From the NCBI GenBank assembly GCA_946186175.1, contig CAMHMG010000039.1, positions 1-15,997 of the forward strand: 15,997 nt of DNA, in the 5' to 3' direction. Made by a program: the position numbers and the translations under genes. The stretch is from an uncultured Clostridia bacterium. GTDB lineage: Bacteria; Bacillota; Clostridia; Lachnospirales; Lachnospiraceae. Positions 14,860-15,997 of the stretch are shown in pieces. Numbering within the stretch: position 1 is the stretch's first letter; each line of letters begins with the position of its first letter. The notes below the pieces were generated by a model. That model had not been told where the DNA came from, ran no database searches, and saw only the letters and a list, made by a program, of their open reading frames with translations.

Positions 14860-15891
14860 ATGGATATTAAATCTTTAACACTTCCCGAACTTACGTATTA
14901 TATTGTGGGTAAGGGATATCCGAAATTTCGCGCAAAACAGATATATGAATGGTGCCATGTCAAGCTTGTAAGAAGCGTTGATGAGATGACTAATCTGCCT
15001 AAGAATATCAGAGATGAAATCAGGGATGATTTCACAACTGTATCTGTTTCTGATAAGTTTGAGTCCCGCATTGACGGAACGATTAAATATGTATTCTGCT
15101 TAGAGGATGGCAATGTGATAGAAAGCGTATTCATGCCTTATAAGCATGGATATTCTGTGTGCATCTCATCGCAGGCAGGCTGCAGGATGGGGTGCTCTTT
15201 CTGTGCCTCGACACTTCTTGGACTTTCGAGAAATCTTAAAGCATCGGAAATGTTAGATCAAATTTATTATATCGAAAAAGATACGGGGGAGCGGGTGTCT
15301 AATGTTGTTGTGATGGGAACAGGAGAGCCTCTTGACAATTATGATAATCTCTGCAGGTTTATTAAGATCATTTCAGATCCCGATGGACTTAATATCAGCC
15401 AGAGAAATATTACGGTTTCAAGCTGTGGACTTGTGCCGGAGATTAAAAGACTTGCAGATGAGCATTTTTCTATAACATTTGCATTGTCTCTTCATGCGGC
15501 AACGGATGAGAAGAGACAGAAACTGATGCCGATAGCAAAAAAATACAGTATTAATGAAGTGCTTGATGCGTGTAGATATTATTTTGATCAGACGGGCAGG
15601 AGAATAACATTTGAGTATTCACTTGTTGCAGGAGAGAATGATTCATTAGAGGATGCAGATAAACTTATAAAACTTCTTAAGGGTTTTCCCTGTCATGTCA
15701 ATCTGATTCCGGTCAATCAGATCAAGGAGAGAGATTATAAGAGGTCTGACAGAAATAAAGTTGCCGGATTTAAAGAGCGTTTGGAGAAAAACGGAATCAA
15801 TGCAACAGTAAGAAGAAGCATGGGCAAAGATATAGATGCAGCATGCGGACAGCTTAGGAAAGCATATATTGAAAGAGGTAGCAATCTTTAA
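14860..15891 (+). CDS. rlmN: 23S rRNA/tRNA adenine-C2 methyltransferase RlmN (radical SAM)
   Basis: Radical SAM enzyme that methylates C2 of A2503 in 23S rRNA and A37 of some tRNAs. Start ATG 14860 (343 residues) is preferred because GGAG (14850-14853) lies six bases upstream; the in-frame TTG at 14848 overlaps the beginning of this site. The N-terminal MDIKSLTLPELTYY is typical. The 4Fe-4S cluster motif CRMGCSFC gives Cys108, Cys112 and Cys115. MGTGEPLDNYDN follows (commonly MGMGEP), and the C-terminal AACGQL carries the methyl-accepting Cys329. The closely related resistance enzyme Cfr shares this chemistry, but length, N-terminus and gene context (after rsmB) point to housekeeping RlmN. 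In related genomes the next genes are the stp/prkC phosphatase-kinase pair, beyond this window. Confidence 0.96.
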   Translation: MDIKSLTLPELTYYIVGKGYPKFRAKQIYEWCHVKLVRSVDEMTNLPKNIRDEIRDDFTTVSVSDKFESRIDGTIKYVFCLEDGNVIESVFMPYKHGYSVCISSQAGCRMGCSFCASTLLGLSRNLKASEMLDQIYYIEKDTGERVSNVVVMGTGEPLDNYDNLCRFIKIISDPDGLNISQRNITVSSCGLVPEIKRLADEHFSITFALSLHAATDEKRQKLMPIAKKYSINEVLDACRYYFDQTGRRITFEYSLVAGENDSLEDADKLIKLLKGFPCHVNLIPVNQIKERDYKRSDRNKVAGFKERLEKNGINATVRRSMGKDIDAACGQLRKAYIERGSNL

Positions 15892-15931
15892 GAATTACCC
15901 CATAGTAACCGTTTAGTGCAGGACAAAACAA

Positions 15932-15960
15932 TTGTTGTTTTTGTAGGGCTGTTTCATAAT
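15932..15960 (+). promoter_or_regulatory. Weak candidate promoter downstream of rlmN
   Basis: TTGTTG (15932-15937) and CATAAT (15955-15960) have a 17-base spacer. It would drive whatever gene begins beyond the right edge. The -35 overlaps a weak A/T hairpin (15925-15931 with 15935-15941). No gene is seen in 15892-15997. Confidence 0.3.
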
Positions 15961-15997
15961 CCGTAAGATAAAACTTAATAGATTCCTTTTAAAAGCT

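Noticed and set aside
450..15134. Minus-strand open frames of 60-135 codons
   Set aside because: All overlap well-supported plus-strand genes, show no family motifs or ribosome binding sites, and look like shadows of those genes.
14860..15891. Cfr-type antibiotic resistance methyltransferase
   Set aside because: The length, N-terminus and location after rsmB match housekeeping RlmN.
15925..15941. Terminator after rlmN
   Set aside because: Seven nearly all-A/T pairs with a 3-base loop and only a short T run beyond; too weak to call.

Overview
The window looks like a stretch of chromosome from a low-G+C, Gram-positive anaerobe of the Clostridia, most probably a member of the Lachnospiraceae (inferred from AT-rich codon use, strong AGGAG-type ribosome binding sites, Spo0A-type regulators, a GT5 glycogen synthase and the gene order). 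All supported genes lie on the plus strand. No transposase, phage gene, rRNA, tRNA or CRISPR array is visible.

Layout. Positions 1-471 hold no gene. They contain a 55-bp direct repeat present twice with a strong hairpin between the copies, several inverted repeats and a candidate promoter. Two adjacent Spo0A-like genes follow (472-1263 and 1281-2111). Both keep an intact Spo0A DNA-binding domain, but their receiver domains have lost residues needed for normal phosphorylation. Next comes glgA (2283-3713), with its own candidate promoter and a clear terminator, then rqcH/NFACT (3833-5590).

From 5600 onward the window is a conserved housekeeping region: yicC-gmk-rpoZ (closed by a terminator at 7642-7667), a MurE-like ligase overlapping priA, then def-fmt, rsmB and rlmN. 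This resembles the Bacillus/Clostridia order rqcH-yicC-remA-gmk-rpoZ-coaBC-priA-def-fmt-rsmB-rlmN, except that remA and coaBC are absent and a MurE-like gene sits between rpoZ and priA.

How the genes work together. The housekeeping genes cover GMP phosphorylation (gmk), the RNA polymerase omega subunit (rpoZ), replication restart (priA), initiator-Met-tRNA formylation and N-terminal deformylation (fmt, def), rRNA methylation (rsmB, rlmN), RNA turnover (yicC) and rescue of stalled 50S subunits (rqcH). The spacers between them hold several long-stem hairpins that lack U-tracts and so are not ordinary terminators. The most structured is the leader of def.

The strongest candidates for new biology are the tandem Spo0A paralogs with degenerate receivers, the structured def leader, the variant MurE-like ligase, and the repeat/hairpin block at the left edge.
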